Shown: positions 1 through 10,514, numbered from the stretch's first letter. The stretch: 64,000 bases of DNA from an uncultured bacterium (GCA_938024995.1 CALJDU010000006.1:1-64000); one strand, 5' to 3'. The notes: generated from the sequence alone by a model not told the origin. A program made the numbers and translations.

Positions 1-2
1 TC

Positions 3-398
3 GACGATGGCGAAATCGAAGCGGGGGAGTCGATGGAGACCGAGCTGGTCGTCGGTGAGGTGCGTCGTGTTGCACCCGGTGAGCTTCGTGAAGCGCTCCC
101 TGGCTCGCTCTGGTCCGAGACTGAGTTTGAGACGATCGGCGAAGACGAGCGATCGACGATCCTCGCGGGTCGCGACCCGGCGCTCGCCCTGGGCTGGGAG
201 GCGATCACCGCGGCGCACCCCAACGCGCATGACCTTCGTTCGAACGCGTTCGTCACGAACATCGCGGGCGTTGGCGGTCACGGCGCCGGCGGCTGCACGT
301 TTCTGTCGCCGCACGGTGGCGAGACCAAGCCGTTCGCCGAGCGCAGCGCGTCTGAGCTGTACTTGATCGTGTGCGCGACCAACGACCGCATCGACTGA
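3..398 (+). CDS. Hypothetical protein, 5' end outside window
   Basis: The reading frame is open to the left edge and ends in TGA at 396-398, so this is probably the C-terminal part of a longer protein. An ATG at 33 would give 121 residues, but the codons upstream of it (encoding an acidic stretch) remain open, so that ATG is likely internal. No domain is recognised. The C-terminal half has a Gly/His-rich segment (VGGHGAGGC) and ends in a short conserved-looking beta-like stretch (ELYLIVCATNDR). It lies upstream of and co-directional with the lipoprotein gene at 442. The coding call rests on frame length and GC-skewed codon use only. Confidence 0.5.
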   Translation, partial: DDGEIEAGESMETELVVGEVRRVAPGELREALPGSLWSETEFETIGEDERSTILAGRDPALALGWEAITAAHPNAHDLRSNAFVTNIAGVGGHGAGGCTFLSPHGGETKPFAERSASELYLIVCATNDRID

Positions 399-441
399 GG
401 CCCCCGAGAGCGCGTCGCCTGCAGGCTGATAGAATCTTGGG

Positions 442-1620
442 ATGCGGCCCGTCCTAGCGTTTGTGTTTTTGATCGTCGCGGGGTGTTCCGACACGCCCAA
501 CGCGGAAGACACCGGGCTTCTCGACGCGGCCGGAGACGTGGCGCTGGACGCGGTCGACGACGCCCGCGAAGACGCGACGGAAGACGCGGGTGATGGCGCG
601 CGGGAAGTGAGCGAACGGATCCGTGCCGCCGACCGCGCCTTCGTTGCGGAGTTCGCGCGGGTCGCTGAAACCGCGACGGCGTCCGGGGTGCCCGACAATC
701 GAGAAGGTCTCCTCGGTCGCAACCGCGAGTGGGGCGACCTCTATGCCGCGCGATTTCAGCTCGGGGCAGGGTGGGCGTTCCGCGTCGCGCTCGCCGCCGG
801 AGACGATACGCGAGCTCGAGCGGCGTTCTCCGCGATCGCGGCCGGCGCGGCCACCATCACCGACAGCGGAGAGGTGCCCGCGCGGATCCCAGATGAGGTC
901 GCGATGGGCGCGGAACCGTCGGCCGCGGACATCGCGAGCGGTGCGGCGTTCTTCTTAGGAGACGCTTGCGTCGCGATGTTGGCCGCGGGCGCGGGAGACG
1001 GACTCGACGACGCGGCGCGCGAGTCGGTTCGGGATGCGCTGGGTCGGGCGGGCCGCTGGCTCACGACGCAGCAGGAGATGTTGATGCGCATCGACGCGCG
1101 CGCGCCGAACCGGTTGCTCCACAACGCGGTCGCCTTCGCCTCGTGCGGCGCGTTGAGCGGAGACGACGACGTCGTGGCGGCCGCGCGTCCGTTCGCGAGC
1201 GCGGCCGCCGCGCTCTACAACGAAGACGACGGGACGTTCATCGAGGGCGGCGGTTTCGACACCAACTACCAAGCGGTCGCGGTGGTTCAGCTCATCGAGC
1301 TCAGGTGGTTTGACGAAGGCCCAGACGTCGTCTCGGATGCGCTCTCGTGGATGGTCGCGCGGACTAGCGCGAACGGGGTCGTCGACTCGACGGAGAACCG
1401 GCGGTCGTGCGGCGGCTGCGAAACGTTTCTCCCGGGCGACCCACCCAAGCAGCTCGGACCCGTGGTGTGGCTCCGCGCCCTTGCGTACGGCGGGGAGGAC
1501 GACGCCATCGCCGCGGCCGACCGGTTCATCGGCTGGATCGCGCGAGAGCGGGAGACGTCCTGCTACGTCCGTGATGGCGAGCGCTTGGTCGCGCTCGATC
1601 TTGAAACCGCGTGTGAGTAG
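442..1620 (+). CDS. Lipoprotein, probable helical-toroid fold
   Basis: A 392-residue protein with a short lipoprotein signal peptide whose lipobox is VAGC (Cys15), followed by an Asp/Ala-rich linker (residues about 20-55) typical of surface lipoproteins in this window. The rest is Ala-rich and helical. It includes the motif GGGFDTNYQAVAVVQL (around residues 270-285), and a Cys pair in SCGGC near residue 325. The pattern of paired helices with a Gly-Phe-Asp-Thr-Asn-Tyr loop resembles alpha/alpha-toroid enzymes such as polysaccharide lyases, but no catalytic set can be assigned. It would be anchored in the outer membrane or periplasm. Function unknown. Confidence 0.8.
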   Translation: MRPVLAFVFLIVAGCSDTPNAEDTGLLDAAGDVALDAVDDAREDATEDAGDGAREVSERIRAADRAFVAEFARVAETATASGVPDNREGLLGRNREWGDLYAARFQLGAGWAFRVALAAGDDTRARAAFSAIAAGAATITDSGEVPARIPDEVAMGAEPSAADIASGAAFFLGDACVAMLAAGAGDGLDDAARESVRDALGRAGRWLTTQQEMLMRIDARAPNRLLHNAVAFASCGALSGDDDVVAAARPFASAAAALYNEDDGTFIEGGGFDTNYQAVAVVQLIELRWFDEGPDVVSDALSWMVARTSANGVVDSTENRRSCGGCETFLPGDPPKQLGPVVWLRALAYGGEDDAIAAADRFIGWIARERETSCYVRDGERLVALDLETACE

Positions 1621-1647
1621 CGCACCAACTCGCGGTACAACGCGCGG

Positions 1648-4600
1648 GTGCCATACCGCAGCGCTGAGCATCGACCCGACGACAACGAACATCTCTCGCC
1701 GTCGGTGCTCTACCGCGTCGACGCCTCCGGCTCGGTAGGGACGAACGGTACGCACGGGCGCTCCGGTATCTCCGGGTCTTCGGGCTCGAGCGGGGGCGGC
1801 CGCGGCGGTGATGGACAAGACGCGACGAGCGCGGGCTCAGCGACGGTCGGACAGGACGCGGGTACGATCGTCATCACGCTCGCGCCCGGCGAAGGCGACC
1901 AAGTGATCCTCTCCGGCGTCGTGACGCGGGGCGGAGACGCGCGGACGTTCTCGGACGTCATCGAGATCGGAGAAGTCGGCACGATTGATCTCGTCGCGCT
2001 GGGCGGTCGCGGCGGTCATGGAGGCAACGGGGGAAGCGGCGGGGCGGGAGGTCGCGGAGGACCGGGCTCGGACGCGACACGCTACAGCAACGGCGGCAAC
2101 GGAGGCAGCGGGGGCAACGGCGGAAGCGCAGGCGCGGGATCCAGCGGAGGCGCGGGCGGCGTCGGCGGCGACATCACGGTGCGCGTCCGACAAGAGCACA
2201 CCCACTTGCTCATGCTCTTGCGTCACGACGTCTCGGGCGGAGCTGGCGGCAATCGCGGTGAGAACGGAACGCCCGGCTCGGGTGGCTCGGGTGGCTCCGG
2301 CGGCAGCTCCCACTCGTGGACCGAGACTGACTACTACACCGACTCTGAAGGGAACCGGCAGTCGCGCACCACCTACCACTCGAACGCGGGCGGCGTCTCC
2401 GGCTACTCCGGCTCGCGTGGTCGCGCGTCTTCTGCCCGACCCCAAGCGGGAGCTCAAGGCGCGGACGGCGCGTTCCGGATCTTGGTGGAGACCGCGCGCG
2501 GGGAGCTCTCGTACCCGTCGGTTTACCGGCTCCGCGTGCGCGACTTTGAGCACGTCAGCAAGAACCGCGACGAGATCTACGAGCCGGGCGAAAAGATCAT
2601 CGTCGACGGCGTCACGGTCGAGAACGTGGGCGGGATGCCGACGCCTTCGCATCACGACATTCACCTCTCGCTTGAGAGCGACGGATGGATCTTCCCCGAG
2701 AAGGACTGCAAGCTCATCTTGCCTCGGGCGCTCCCGGCGGGCGAACAGGTCAAGGTGCCGGGCGAGCTCATCTTTGAGGTCGGCGGCTTCGATCCCAAGC
2801 GTCCCGGCGACGCGCTCCACCAGCTCGACACCATCGTGCATCGCGCGGAGCTCCCGTCGGTCAAGCGCGCGTTCGACGGCTATCACCACGAAGAAGACAA
2901 GGGCGTCTTCGTCGTGCAGTACCCGCTCGAAGCGACCGCGGTCGAGGGCCTCTATAGCTTGGCGCCAGGTGAGTCGACCTGGCTCAAAACGGTTCTCCGC
3001 AACGACGCGGCGGACGCTCTCGGCAGCGAGTCCGAGGCGCGCCGGCGGGTGCGCGTTCGCGTGTCTTTCTTCAAGCCGCGCGAAGGCGACGTGTTTAACA
3101 CGATGTCGACCTACGACGAGAGCGAGTCGATCGCGGACGCCGTCGTCGACACGGCGCCGCTTGCCGCCTCAGAGCTCGGGCCGGCGCACGTCTCGTTTTC
3201 AGGCGTGGGCTGGAGCGCGGTGCACGACGAGTCCGGCGCGGTGATCGGGGTGGAGCGCGAGGTCCCGCTGCTCGAGGCGCGCACCACCAAGGAGCTCTCG
3301 GTCCGTGTTCACCTGAGCGATGACGCGCCGGCGTATCACCAGGCGCGCTTTCTCTTGAGCTTTGAGATTGGAAAGCTCGACGATCCGGAGGCGCTGCGTT
3401 TGGTGCAGCTGCGCGACTTCCCGGTCCGGGTCGCGACGCGTTACCAGCGCGACCCAGACAGCAACATGTTGCTCGTCGTGAACAACAAAACACGAGACGA
3501 GGAGATCACCGCGTGGCGAGAACAAGCCGCCACCCTCGGCTATCGCGTGAACCTGTGGGACGTCGCCCGCGAAGGGCACCTTGATCTCGTCGAAGCCGGC
3601 TTGCTCCAGGACTTTCGCGAGGGCACGATCGTGTTGCTCAATGATCGCGTCGATACGCCGAGCGGCGAGGAGCCCGCGAGCGCGTTTTTTGATCCCAGCA
3701 TGCTCTTGCCGATGCGCGCGCACGGCGTGCATCTTTTAGTCGTGGGCGGCGAGGTGGACCTCGGGGCGTGGCTGCTCCCGCCGGCTCCCCCTGGCCAGTT
3801 CGCGCATGACTCCACCAGTGCGCTCTGCGCGGCGATCTTTCAGCGCGGCAAAGCGGGGGAGCCGCTTCAGACGCGCGGCCATGCCGATGTCGCGCCGGTT
3901 CACGTCCGCACCTTCAGCGACCTCCCGGATGTAAGCGGGCTGGCGCGGGAAGCCGAGAGCGTGATCACGCGGCTCGCGTTCGAGTTCCCCAGTCGTCGCT
4001 TCGTCGGCATCGCGAAAGAGAAGATCGAGCAAGAGCGCGAAGGCGTGCTCAAGCGCTTTCAGATCGGCACGGTCGAGGTGTGCGAGACGCTCCCCACGGC
4101 CACTGGCGCCGTTGTGCACATCGATGAGCGCGCGCGCCCACGCGCGGGAGACGCGATTCGGTCCGCCCAGACGCGCTTGACCTTGATGTTGGCGCAACGC
4201 TTCCCGGCAAAGATCGCGCGGCTCAGGACGGCGCTTGAGCGACCCGACGATGACCCCTCGCTCCTCGCGTCCGCGATCTTGAGCGATCTGACGGTCGAGC
4301 TCTTCGCGATCTTGGAGACGCGGTGGCGCGCCGGTCTCTCGATGAAGGAGACGCGCGCGCAGCTCCCGTTGCTGCGGACGCTGGTCGAGACCACTGAGAG
4401 CTTCGCGCCGATTGATCCCGAGTCGGTCGCTGGCCGTGTGCTGACCGATGTGGCCGCGCGGGTCGCCTGGGTGGCGGACGCGATGACGAGCTGGTGGGAG
4501 TGGCCGATCGCGTTCGCGCGTCGGGCGCCGCGGCTCAAGCTGGTCGTCTGGAAGCTCCTCGACGAATGGATGACGAACATCTTCACGGTTCCGTCGACCG

Positions 4601-4917
4601 AGGCGCATGACTGGAGCGAGGTCTCCAAAGCGCGGGTCGACGTCGCGCGAAAGCAGTGGCGCGTCACCGTGAAAGATCTGCGCGCGCAGTTGAAGGGTCA
4701 GAAGAGCGGGACGCGGCGCGTGACGGTAGAGGACGAGCTGCTCGCGGTGCTGCGCCGGGACGGAATCACGACCGACGCGGAGGTGCTGCGCTCCGGACCG
4801 ACGCGGTCTTTCAAGGGCGAGGTCGCGTCCGCGCTTCGTGCCCAGCGGAAAGAAAACGCGGAGGCCCGCCGTGACGCGCAACGTGAGATGGAGGCGGCGC
4901 GAGAGCGCCTGGGTTAG
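1648..4917 (+). CDS. Giant multidomain protein with collagen-like Gly-rich N-terminus
   Basis: A 1089-residue protein starting at GTG 1648, 27 bases after the lipoprotein stop. No signal peptide is visible. Residues about 30-70 and 115-270 are Gly/Ser/Asn-rich repeats ([13 protein letters not shown] types) broken by a Tyr-rich segment near 225-240. Residues about 280-600 look like two or three beta-sandwich modules; one contains [18 protein letters not shown], which resembles CARDB-type folds. Residues about 605-690 look like an alternating alpha/beta module ([14 protein letters not shown]). The C-terminal 350 residues are highly charged and helical. I know no characterised homologue. The lack of an export signal suggests a cytosolic role or a non-classical export route. 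Confidence 0.85.
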   Translation: MPYRSAEHRPDDNEHLSPSVLYRVDASGSVGTNGTHGRSGISGSSGSSGGGRGGDGQDATSAGSATVGQDAGTIVITLAPGEGDQVILSGVVTRGGDARTFSDVIEIGEVGTIDLVALGGRGGHGGNGGSGGAGGRGGPGSDATRYSNGGNGGSGGNGGSAGAGSSGGAGGVGGDITVRVRQEHTHLLMLLRHDVSGGAGGNRGENGTPGSGGSGGSGGSSHSWTETDYYTDSEGNRQSRTTYHSNAGGVSGYSGSRGRASSARPQAGAQGADGAFRILVETARGELSYPSVYRLRVRDFEHVSKNRDEIYEPGEKIIVDGVTVENVGGMPTPSHHDIHLSLESDGWIFPEKDCKLILPRALPAGEQVKVPGELIFEVGGFDPKRPGDALHQLDTIVHRAELPSVKRAFDGYHHEEDKGVFVVQYPLEATAVEGLYSLAPGESTWLKTVLRNDAADALGSESEARRRVRVRVSFFKPREGDVFNTMSTYDESESIADAVVDTAPLAASELGPAHVSFSGVGWSAVHDESGAVIGVEREVPLLEARTTKELSVRVHLSDDAPAYHQARFLLSFEIGKLDDPEALRLVQLRDFPVRVATRYQRDPDSNMLLVVNNKTRDEEITAWREQAATLGYRVNLWDVAREGHLDLVEAGLLQDFREGTIVLLNDRVDTPSGEEPASAFFDPSMLLPMRAHGVHLLVVGGEVDLGAWLLPPAPPGQFAHDSTSALCAAIFQRGKAGEPLQTRGHADVAPVHVRTFSDLPDVSGLAREAESVITRLAFEFPSRRFVGIAKEKIEQEREGVLKRFQIGTVEVCETLPTATGAVVHIDERARPRAGDAIRSAQTRLTLMLAQRFPAKIARLRTALERPDDDPSLLASAILSDLTVELFAILETRWRAGLSMKETRAQLPLLRTLVETTESFAPIDPESVAGRVLTDVAARVAWVADAMTSWWEWPIAFARRAPRLKLVVWKLLDEWMTNIFTVPSTEAHDWSEVSKARVDVARKQWRVTVKDLRAQLKGQKSGTRRVTVEDELLAVLRRDGITTDAEVLRSGPTRSFKGEVASALRAQRKENAEARRDAQREMEAARERLG

Positions 4918-4934
4918 CGGCTCACGAGATCGGT

Positions 4935-5486
4935 TTACGAGAGCGGCAAGTTCAAGGTCGGCGCGATCCGCATGTAGTCGAACCAGAGCGCGTCGCGGAG
5001 CGGACCGAGACACGCCTCCGAGAGGTACCGAAGCTGGAGGTCTTCCGTGGACTCGGGGTCACGGGTGAAGCGCGTGAGAAGACGCGCGAACAGGACAGAC
5101 GCGCCGGCGAGATCTCCCGAGCGCATCAAGCAGTACGCGCGCGAGAGCTGGACGGTGTCGACGAGCGTCGCGCGGAAGCCGACGAAGCTCTTCAGGGGCA
5201 CCGCGGCATAAGCCAGCGCCGCTTCTCTCCAGCGCTGCCGGTCGTGGAGGCAGTGCGCGCGATAGCGGAGCGCGTCGGCGTAGCCGGGGCGGACGTCGAT
5301 CGCGCGCTCGAACCACTCTTGCGCGTTTTCTGGCTCGTCGAAGTCGTAGTGCCACATCCCGATGCAGTGAAGGAGAAGCGAGTCCGCCGGGTCGAGCGCG
5401 TAGGCGCGCAGGGATTCACGATCCCATGGTTGGAAACGCGGTCGGTTGATCGATCCGGATCTCCAGTTCTGGGTCTCCCACGTCAC
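4935..5486 (-). CDS. TPR-repeat protein
   Basis: A protein of up to 183 residues with recognisable tetratricopeptide features (ENAQEWFERAIDVRPGYADAL, then a second repeat starting RWREAALAY). Such proteins are protein-interaction scaffolds. The only ATG (5486) lies 71 bases inside the upstream lipoprotein gene, and no other ATG occurs before the first TPR. Translation is therefore either coupled from within the upstream frame or starts at a rarer codon near 5420. It is convergent with the giant protein gene, with only 17 bases between the stops. A tandem transcription unit with the lipoprotein at 5416-5934 is likely. Confidence 0.7.
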   Translation of the reverse strand: MTWETQNWRSGSINRPRFQPWDRESLRAYALDPADSLLLHCIGMWHYDFDEPENAQEWFERAIDVRPGYADALRYRAHCLHDRQRWREAALAYAAVPLKSFVGFRATLVDTVQLSRAYCLMRSGDLAGASVLFARLLTRFTRDPESTEDLQLRYLSEACLGPLRDALWFDYMRIAPTLNLPLS

Positions 5487-5934
5487 CGATCCACACGCTG
5501 ACGTGGGATCCGCGGAACACGTTCCCGCCGTCGCTCGAGATCGCGAACGCGGGGAGACCGATGTCTTGCTCGAGCCGCCGATCTCCCGCGACGTCCACGA
5601 TCAAGAGCGCGTGGTCTCCCGGGGCGAGTGGTTCGGAGCGAAACAAGTAGGACGCGGGAGGCGCGCGGATGATGTCGACGATGTCGATGCAGGGAACGGA
5701 GATCGTGCCGACGTGCTCGCCGTCGAGGTGCACTTCGAAGAGCCGCGCGTCTCCCTCGCATTGGCTGAAGGCCGCGTGAAGACGCAGCTCAAGCGGGGTG
5801 GGTTCCAGGTTGTAGGGAGAGGCGCGGAGTTCTGCTGGGCAGTCCGCTTCGCTCGCGGGCGGGGCCGTTGTTTGTGTCGCGCTCGCCGAACCACACGCGG
5901 CGAGAATTAGCGCGAGCGTGAGCGTCCGGACCAT
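5416..5934 (-). CDS. Small lipoprotein
   Basis: A 172-residue protein with a clear lipoprotein signal (LILAAC, Cys14) followed by a Ser/Thr/Ala-rich linker. The mature part contains the motifs HLDGEHVGTISVPCID and DHALLIVDVAG. These suggest a compact beta-sandwich similar in shape to PEGA-type modules. It is divergent from the lipoprotein gene at 6075, so the 140-base gap between them should carry promoters for both. Function unknown. Confidence 0.75.
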   Translation of the reverse strand: MVRTLTLALILAACGSASATQTTAPPASEADCPAELRASPYNLEPTPLELRLHAAFSQCEGDARLFEVHLDGEHVGTISVPCIDIVDIIRAPPASYLFRSEPLAPGDHALLIVDVAGDRRLEQDIGLPAFAISSDGGNVFRGSHVSVWIGDVGDPELEIRIDQPTAFPTMGS

Positions 5935-6074
5935 CGTCCATGACTAACACGAAGGCACTGCGATTCAGCGTGTTCGCGCGTGGTCGCGCTCGCGTCATGG
6001 GAGCCACGCGCCGTGAAAACGTTCACTATTTTCTCAGTGTTTGGAGCGGAATACGCTTTGCAACACGTGGCGAT

Positions 6075-7334
6075 ATGAAACGCGCGGTCATCGGGGCTCT
6101 GTCGATTCTCGTCTTGGGGTGCGAGCCCACGCCGGCGACCACCGCATCGTCTGCGTCCCCGGCGTCGGCACACGCGTCGGAGTCTGCGACGGAAGCGCCG
6201 ACACCCGAAGCGCAGGCGTCTGACTTCACGAGAGGTTCGAACGAGACGCTCGCGGAAGCTGCCCATGAAGAGCCCGCCGCGGAAGCCGCTGAAGCAGAGC
6301 AAGCGCCGCTCGCCATCGCGCGCCGCTTTCGCGTGGAGAACATCCCCATCGACTACCAGCAAACCCCAGACTTGGAGCGCGGCCGCGTCAGCCAGACGCG
6401 AGTGGTCGCGGCGCTCGGCTTTGGAGAAGCGATTGGGCAGATCCGCGGGCCGCGAGGTCACGCGCCCTGGCTCTTCGAGGCAACGGGTTGGTCGTCGCCG
6501 TTCGTGGTGTGGTTCGAGGGCGACCCCGCTCATGTCTATGACCTCTCTTCATCACGTCCGCGCCGCTACCCCCTCGAGCCTTTCGATCCGTCCGCCGCGA
6601 CCGTGTTGACCGAACAAGCCGAAGTCCGTTTCCTCAATCGCTGTCCGTCGGGCGCAGAGGTTTGCTTCGTCTTTGGAGAGAACGTCGGGCGGGTCGATGA
6701 CCCGGGCGCGCCGGGAGGGTGGGTCGTGTCGCCGTATACCGGGGCACCTGAGCCTGGCGAAACGGTGTCGGAGCGCGAGATCGCGAAGGACACCTACCGC
6801 GATGTCCATGTACATGGCCGCGTTCGCGGTCCGCGCGAAGACATCTACTTTCGCGACCAGCTCGCGTTCTCGGTCCACGCCGACGAGGAGGTCAACGCGA
6901 TCGTGTTTCCCGACGGCGACGACTTTGTGGTGTACGCCCGCGACTCCTCTGCGGTGAACTTCTCGGTTCACGCGAGTCGTCATGACGCGACCGGTCGCCG
7001 GCTCGGGGCGCCGACGCAGGTGAGCTTCCGACTGGGAGGTCGCCAGGCGCTGGACTGCATCGCGGGGCTGGATGCGTTTCCGGTTCTCGTGAGTCGTCGG
7101 CGGGGCTTCGCGTTCGCGTGGACCTCGCAGAAGAGCGTCGATACGCGGGTCTATGTGTATGACGGTCATCGCGCTTCCCGTGTCACCCAAGCGGTGCCTC
7201 CGGGTACGGATCCCGACGCCTACTTCCTCGACCCGCTTCAATCGCTCGCGGTGGTCCGCGGTGGCGCGTTGGTTTTTCGGGGCGACGCGCCGCTCGCGAT
7301 GTCCTGGCGACGCGGAGAACGCTCTCTCGAGTAG
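6075..7334 (+). CDS. Lipoprotein, beta-rich
   Basis: A 419-residue lipoprotein. The start at ATG 6075 is chosen because it places a textbook signal directly at the N-terminus (ILVLGC, Cys16); an upstream in-frame ATG at 5940 would add 45 unlikely residues. A Glu/Ala-rich linker (residues 20-75) precedes a mature domain of about 340 residues. That domain is rich in short beta motifs (FVVWFEGDPAHVYDL, RVYVYDGHRASRVT), which fit a beta-propeller or similar fold. No catalytic motif is seen. Probable outer-membrane-anchored surface protein of unknown role. Confidence 0.8.
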   Translation: MKRAVIGALSILVLGCEPTPATTASSASPASAHASESATEAPTPEAQASDFTRGSNETLAEAAHEEPAAEAAEAEQAPLAIARRFRVENIPIDYQQTPDLERGRVSQTRVVAALGFGEAIGQIRGPRGHAPWLFEATGWSSPFVVWFEGDPAHVYDLSSSRPRRYPLEPFDPSAATVLTEQAEVRFLNRCPSGAEVCFVFGENVGRVDDPGAPGGWVVSPYTGAPEPGETVSEREIAKDTYRDVHVHGRVRGPREDIYFRDQLAFSVHADEEVNAIVFPDGDDFVVYARDSSAVNFSVHASRHDATGRRLGAPTQVSFRLGGRQALDCIAGLDAFPVLVSRRRGFAFAWTSQKSVDTRVYVYDGHRASRVTQAVPPGTDPDAYFLDPLQSLAVVRGGALVFRGDAPLAMSWRRGERSLE

Positions 7335-7387
7335 CACCGTCTTTACACGCGAGTTTCATCGCGTTGCGTTCGCGCTACAGTCTCGCG

Positions 7388-8866
7388 ATGCGAACGGTTG
7401 TGAAGGGGATGCTCGTCGCGCTCTTGGTGGTGGCGTTCGGCTGCGGAGACGACGACGGCATGTTTGTCGACAGCGGTACGTTCGACGCCGGTGACGCGGA
7501 CCTCCTGGACACGTCGTCGTCGGACGGCGGGGCCGACACGTCGACCGGGGTCGACGCTGGCGACACGGATGTAGCGGACACCCACGCGCCCGACAGCGGT
7601 GTCGACGGTGGCGACAGCGGCGTCGACAGCGGGCCGAGCACCGATGGTCAAGAGCGCTACACGACAGATCGCACGCTCTCGCCCCTGACCGCGCGAACGG
7701 TGGCCGCGATGGAAGCGATCGTCGCGCGGGCCGACGATCTGCAAGATGACGTCTTCTCCAAGATCGGCGCCTCGGCGACCGTGAGCTCAAGCTTCCTGCG
7801 GTGCTTCGACGGCGACGACGTGATGCTGGGGGAGTCGACGCACTTGGCGGACACGGTTGAGTACTTCGGAGCAGGAGACGCCGCGGGAGGCGACCCGTAC
7901 TCACGCGACAGCTTGTGCGCCACGGTCGGCTGGAGCGCGATCCGCGCGATCTCGGGCTCACCGTCTCCGCTTGAGCAAGAGATCGAAGCGACGCGACCGC
8001 GCTTCGCGATCGTCATGTACGGGACCAACGACATCAACCTCGGCAGCATCACGCGCTACGCCGACAACATGCTGACGTTGACCGACGAGCTCGCCGATCG
8101 CGGCGTGATCCCGATCTTGACCTCGATCATGGCGCGCGGAGACAGCGCCGCCGCCGACGCGAACGTGCCACGCTACAACTTGGTCGTCCGCGCGATCGCG
8201 CAGGCGCGCCAGGTGCCCTTCATCGACTACCACCGCGAGATGGAGCGCTTGCCCGACCGCGGGTTGAGCGGCGACGACATTCACCCGAGCGTGCATCGCG
8301 ACGGGGGCCGCGCGCGCGGTTGCTGGCTCACGGAGGAGGGGCTCGACCACGGCTACAACATGCGCAACCTCCTCACGATGGAGACGCTGGACCGCGTTCG
8401 CGCAGCGGTCCTCGAAGGTGACGTGCCGCCCGATGTCCCGGGCCCGCCGAACGCGGAAGGCGACGGAAGCAAGGCGATGCCCTTTGTCATCGAGGGGCTC
8501 CCGTACACCCACGTCGCCAACACGCTCTTCTCGACCCACCGCGACATCGACGATTACCCCGGCTGCATGGCGACCCAAGACGAGAGCGGACCCGAGCTCG
8601 TTTACGAGCTCGTGCTGACCGAAGAGACCAACGTGCGTATTGGCGTGTTCGACCGCGGTGATGTCGACGTCGACGTGCACCTGCTCGACGCGCCGATGAG
8701 CGGAGGCGCGCCGACCAATGGCGAGACGTGCTTGGCGCGAGACCATACCGACGTGACCGAGCGCTTGCCCGCCGGGACCTACTACATCGTCGTGGACACC
8801 TTCGTGTCGGCGGCGGCCGGCGCCGAGCGTTCCGGCGAGTATCTGCTGACCGTCGCGGCGGAGTAG
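7388..8866 (+). CDS. SGNH/GDSL-type hydrolase lipoprotein with PPC-like C-terminus
   Basis: A 492-residue lipoprotein (signal ending AFGC, Cys19) followed by a 70-residue Asp/Thr/Gly-rich linker. The catalytic domain shows SGNH-hydrolase landmarks: block I as KIGAS near residue 130, block III GTND at about 212-215, and block V DIHPS with Asp and His near residues 297 and 299. The family hydrolyses esters of lipids or carbohydrates. The C-terminal 130 residues (RIGVFDRGDVDVDVHLLD, then LPAGTYYIVVDTF) match the bacterial pre-peptidase C-terminal beta-sandwich. Start chosen at the ATG next to the signal peptide. Likely a secreted, surface-tethered esterase. Confidence 0.85.
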   Translation: MRTVVKGMLVALLVVAFGCGDDDGMFVDSGTFDAGDADLLDTSSSDGGADTSTGVDAGDTDVADTHAPDSGVDGGDSGVDSGPSTDGQERYTTDRTLSPLTARTVAAMEAIVARADDLQDDVFSKIGASATVSSSFLRCFDGDDVMLGESTHLADTVEYFGAGDAAGGDPYSRDSLCATVGWSAIRAISGSPSPLEQEIEATRPRFAIVMYGTNDINLGSITRYADNMLTLTDELADRGVIPILTSIMARGDSAAADANVPRYNLVVRAIAQARQVPFIDYHREMERLPDRGLSGDDIHPSVHRDGGRARGCWLTEEGLDHGYNMRNLLTMETLDRVRAAVLEGDVPPDVPGPPNAEGDGSKAMPFVIEGLPYTHVANTLFSTHRDIDDYPGCMATQDESGPELVYELVLTEETNVRIGVFDRGDVDVDVHLLDAPMSGGAPTNGETCLARDHTDVTERLPAGTYYIVVDTFVSAAAGAERSGEYLLTVAAE

Positions 8867-8869
8867 CTG

Positions 8870-8890
8870 GCGGAACATCGCGCGTTCCGC
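8870..8890 (+). terminator. Possible hairpin after hydrolase gene
   Basis: A 7-bp perfect stem (GCGGAAC/GTTCCGC) with a 7-base loop begins just after the hydrolase stop codon. There is no T-run after it, so intrinsic termination is doubtful. It may only stabilise the 3' end. Confidence 0.25.
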
Positions 8891-8975
8891 TGCCTCGCGC
8901 ATGACGCAGATCGTGCTCAACCTCGGCAATTTCGGCCGCGCTTCCGTCGGCACATGGGTTGCACTACAAGGTCAC

Positions 8976-10514
8976 ATGACCCGGACTTGGCCTTCTCTGC
9001 TGCTCAGCCTCGCTCTCTTGATCACGCTCGTCGCCTGCGGTGACGACGACGGTGGCGGGACCGATACGAACGTTCTCTCTGATGCCGATCCCGGCGACAC
9101 CGGGGGCGCGGATGTCGGGACGGACGCGGACGGCGGCGGTGTGGATACCGGCACTGGCGACACCGGCACTGGCGACACCGGCGGGATGGATGCGGGCGTG
9201 GACACGGGTGACCCCCCCGACACCGCGATGGACACGTCGACGATGCCGCCGCCTGACTACCCGGCGGACTGGCCTCGCGGTCGCGGTTGGGACTGGGTGC
9301 GCAACAACGAGCCCTTTGTCTCCGCGCTCTCGGTACGGATGGGCGCGCCGCCGCGCGCGTCGGTGAACCGCTACTTCGACGACTTTGGCGCGAACGCGGT
9401 TCATCTCTGGCAGACCGGGATCCCGACCGCGATCAACGGATGGCTCGACACGCGGCCCGATGCGCGTTGGCTCTCGTGGGTCGACCGGAACGGCAACAGC
9501 TCCGAGAACCGGATGCTCCTCGGCGGCGCGGGTCGACCGACGCGTGGTTTGATCGGCTACCAGATCGGTGACGAGCCGCGGGACCGCGCGCACTTCAACG
9601 ACATCATGGCCGCGATGGCGCGCGTTCGGGCCGCGGATCCCGCGCCGCTTCGCATCTTCAACTTCACGTATCAAGCCGACGAGATCGACGCCTTCCTGCG
9701 TGACTCCTGCGCGAGCGGCGACATGGACATCATCAGCTACGACCGCTACTCGCTCGGCAACTCGACCTTCGAGACGATGGCGCTCTTCCGTGACGCGGCG
9801 CAGCGATGCGGCGTGCCCTACTGGCGCTACCTCCGCGGTTACAACCCGGCTGGCGAAGCGGTTCAAGCGGAGAGCGACCTGCGCTGGGACGCCTTTACCG
9901 GATTGCTCTTTGGCTACACCGGGCACAGCTGGTTCCTCTACAACGTCCGTGGCGGCGCGGCCGAGGGGATCCCGACGACGTTCTTTGGGAGCACCGACAC
10001 CTGGGGCGCCGCGACCACCCCGCGCTTTACGCAAGCGGCCGCGATCAACCGCGAGCTGATCGTCTACAGCCGCGCGCAGATGCAGCTCCGCTCCACCGCG
10101 GTGGCGCTGGCCGCGGAGCGCGAGATTCCAGGCACCTGGCCGCCGGAAGGGTTGCCGTCGTGGCGCATGGGCGCGGGCGGCGATCGTTTCCTTCGCTCGG
10201 TCGACACCGATGGCGGCTCGTTCTTCCAGGATGTCATGTTCGGCTTCTTTGAGGACCGCTATCGCGACACGTACGTGATGGTGCTGAACCCGACCCACGA
10301 GAACGGCAGCTTCCCGACGGAAGGCAACGAAGCGACCCGCGTGACGCTCGGCTTTGACTTCGGCGCTTCGGGGATCACGCGGCTGCGTCGCCTCCGGCCA
10401 GACGGAACGCTGGTGAACGTCGACGCGAGCTCGGGTTCGGCCTCGTTCAACATCGCGGCCGGCGACGTGGTCTTCTTCAAGTACGACACGGGGAACCCCT
10501 TCGCGGGCTACTGA
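8976..10514 (+). CDS. Glycoside-hydrolase-like lipoprotein
   Basis: A 512-residue lipoprotein: lipobox LVAC (Cys21), CGDDDGG start, then a linker with tandem Asp-Thr-Gly repeats. The mature domain looks like a TIM-barrel glycosidase. It has FDDFGANAVHLWQTG near the start, then IGYQIGDEP (around residues 193-201) with a Glu placed like the acid/base of clan GH-A enzymes, then DIISYDRYSLGN and LFGYTGHSWFLYNV. The C-terminal part is beta-rich, as in accessory domains of these enzymes. Substrate unknown. The start at 8976 is chosen for the signal peptide. The specific GH family cannot be fixed by eye. Confidence 0.75.
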   Translation: MTRTWPSLLLSLALLITLVACGDDDGGGTDTNVLSDADPGDTGGADVGTDADGGGVDTGTGDTGTGDTGGMDAGVDTGDPPDTAMDTSTMPPPDYPADWPRGRGWDWVRNNEPFVSALSVRMGAPPRASVNRYFDDFGANAVHLWQTGIPTAINGWLDTRPDARWLSWVDRNGNSSENRMLLGGAGRPTRGLIGYQIGDEPRDRAHFNDIMAAMARVRAADPAPLRIFNFTYQADEIDAFLRDSCASGDMDIISYDRYSLGNSTFETMALFRDAAQRCGVPYWRYLRGYNPAGEAVQAESDLRWDAFTGLLFGYTGHSWFLYNVRGGAAEGIPTTFFGSTDTWGAATTPRFTQAAAINRELIVYSRAQMQLRSTAVALAAEREIPGTWPPEGLPSWRMGAGGDRFLRSVDTDGGSFFQDVMFGFFEDRYRDTYVMVLNPTHENGSFPTEGNEATRVTLGFDFGASGITRLRRLRPDGTLVNVDASSGSASFNIAAGDVVFFKYDTGNPFAGY

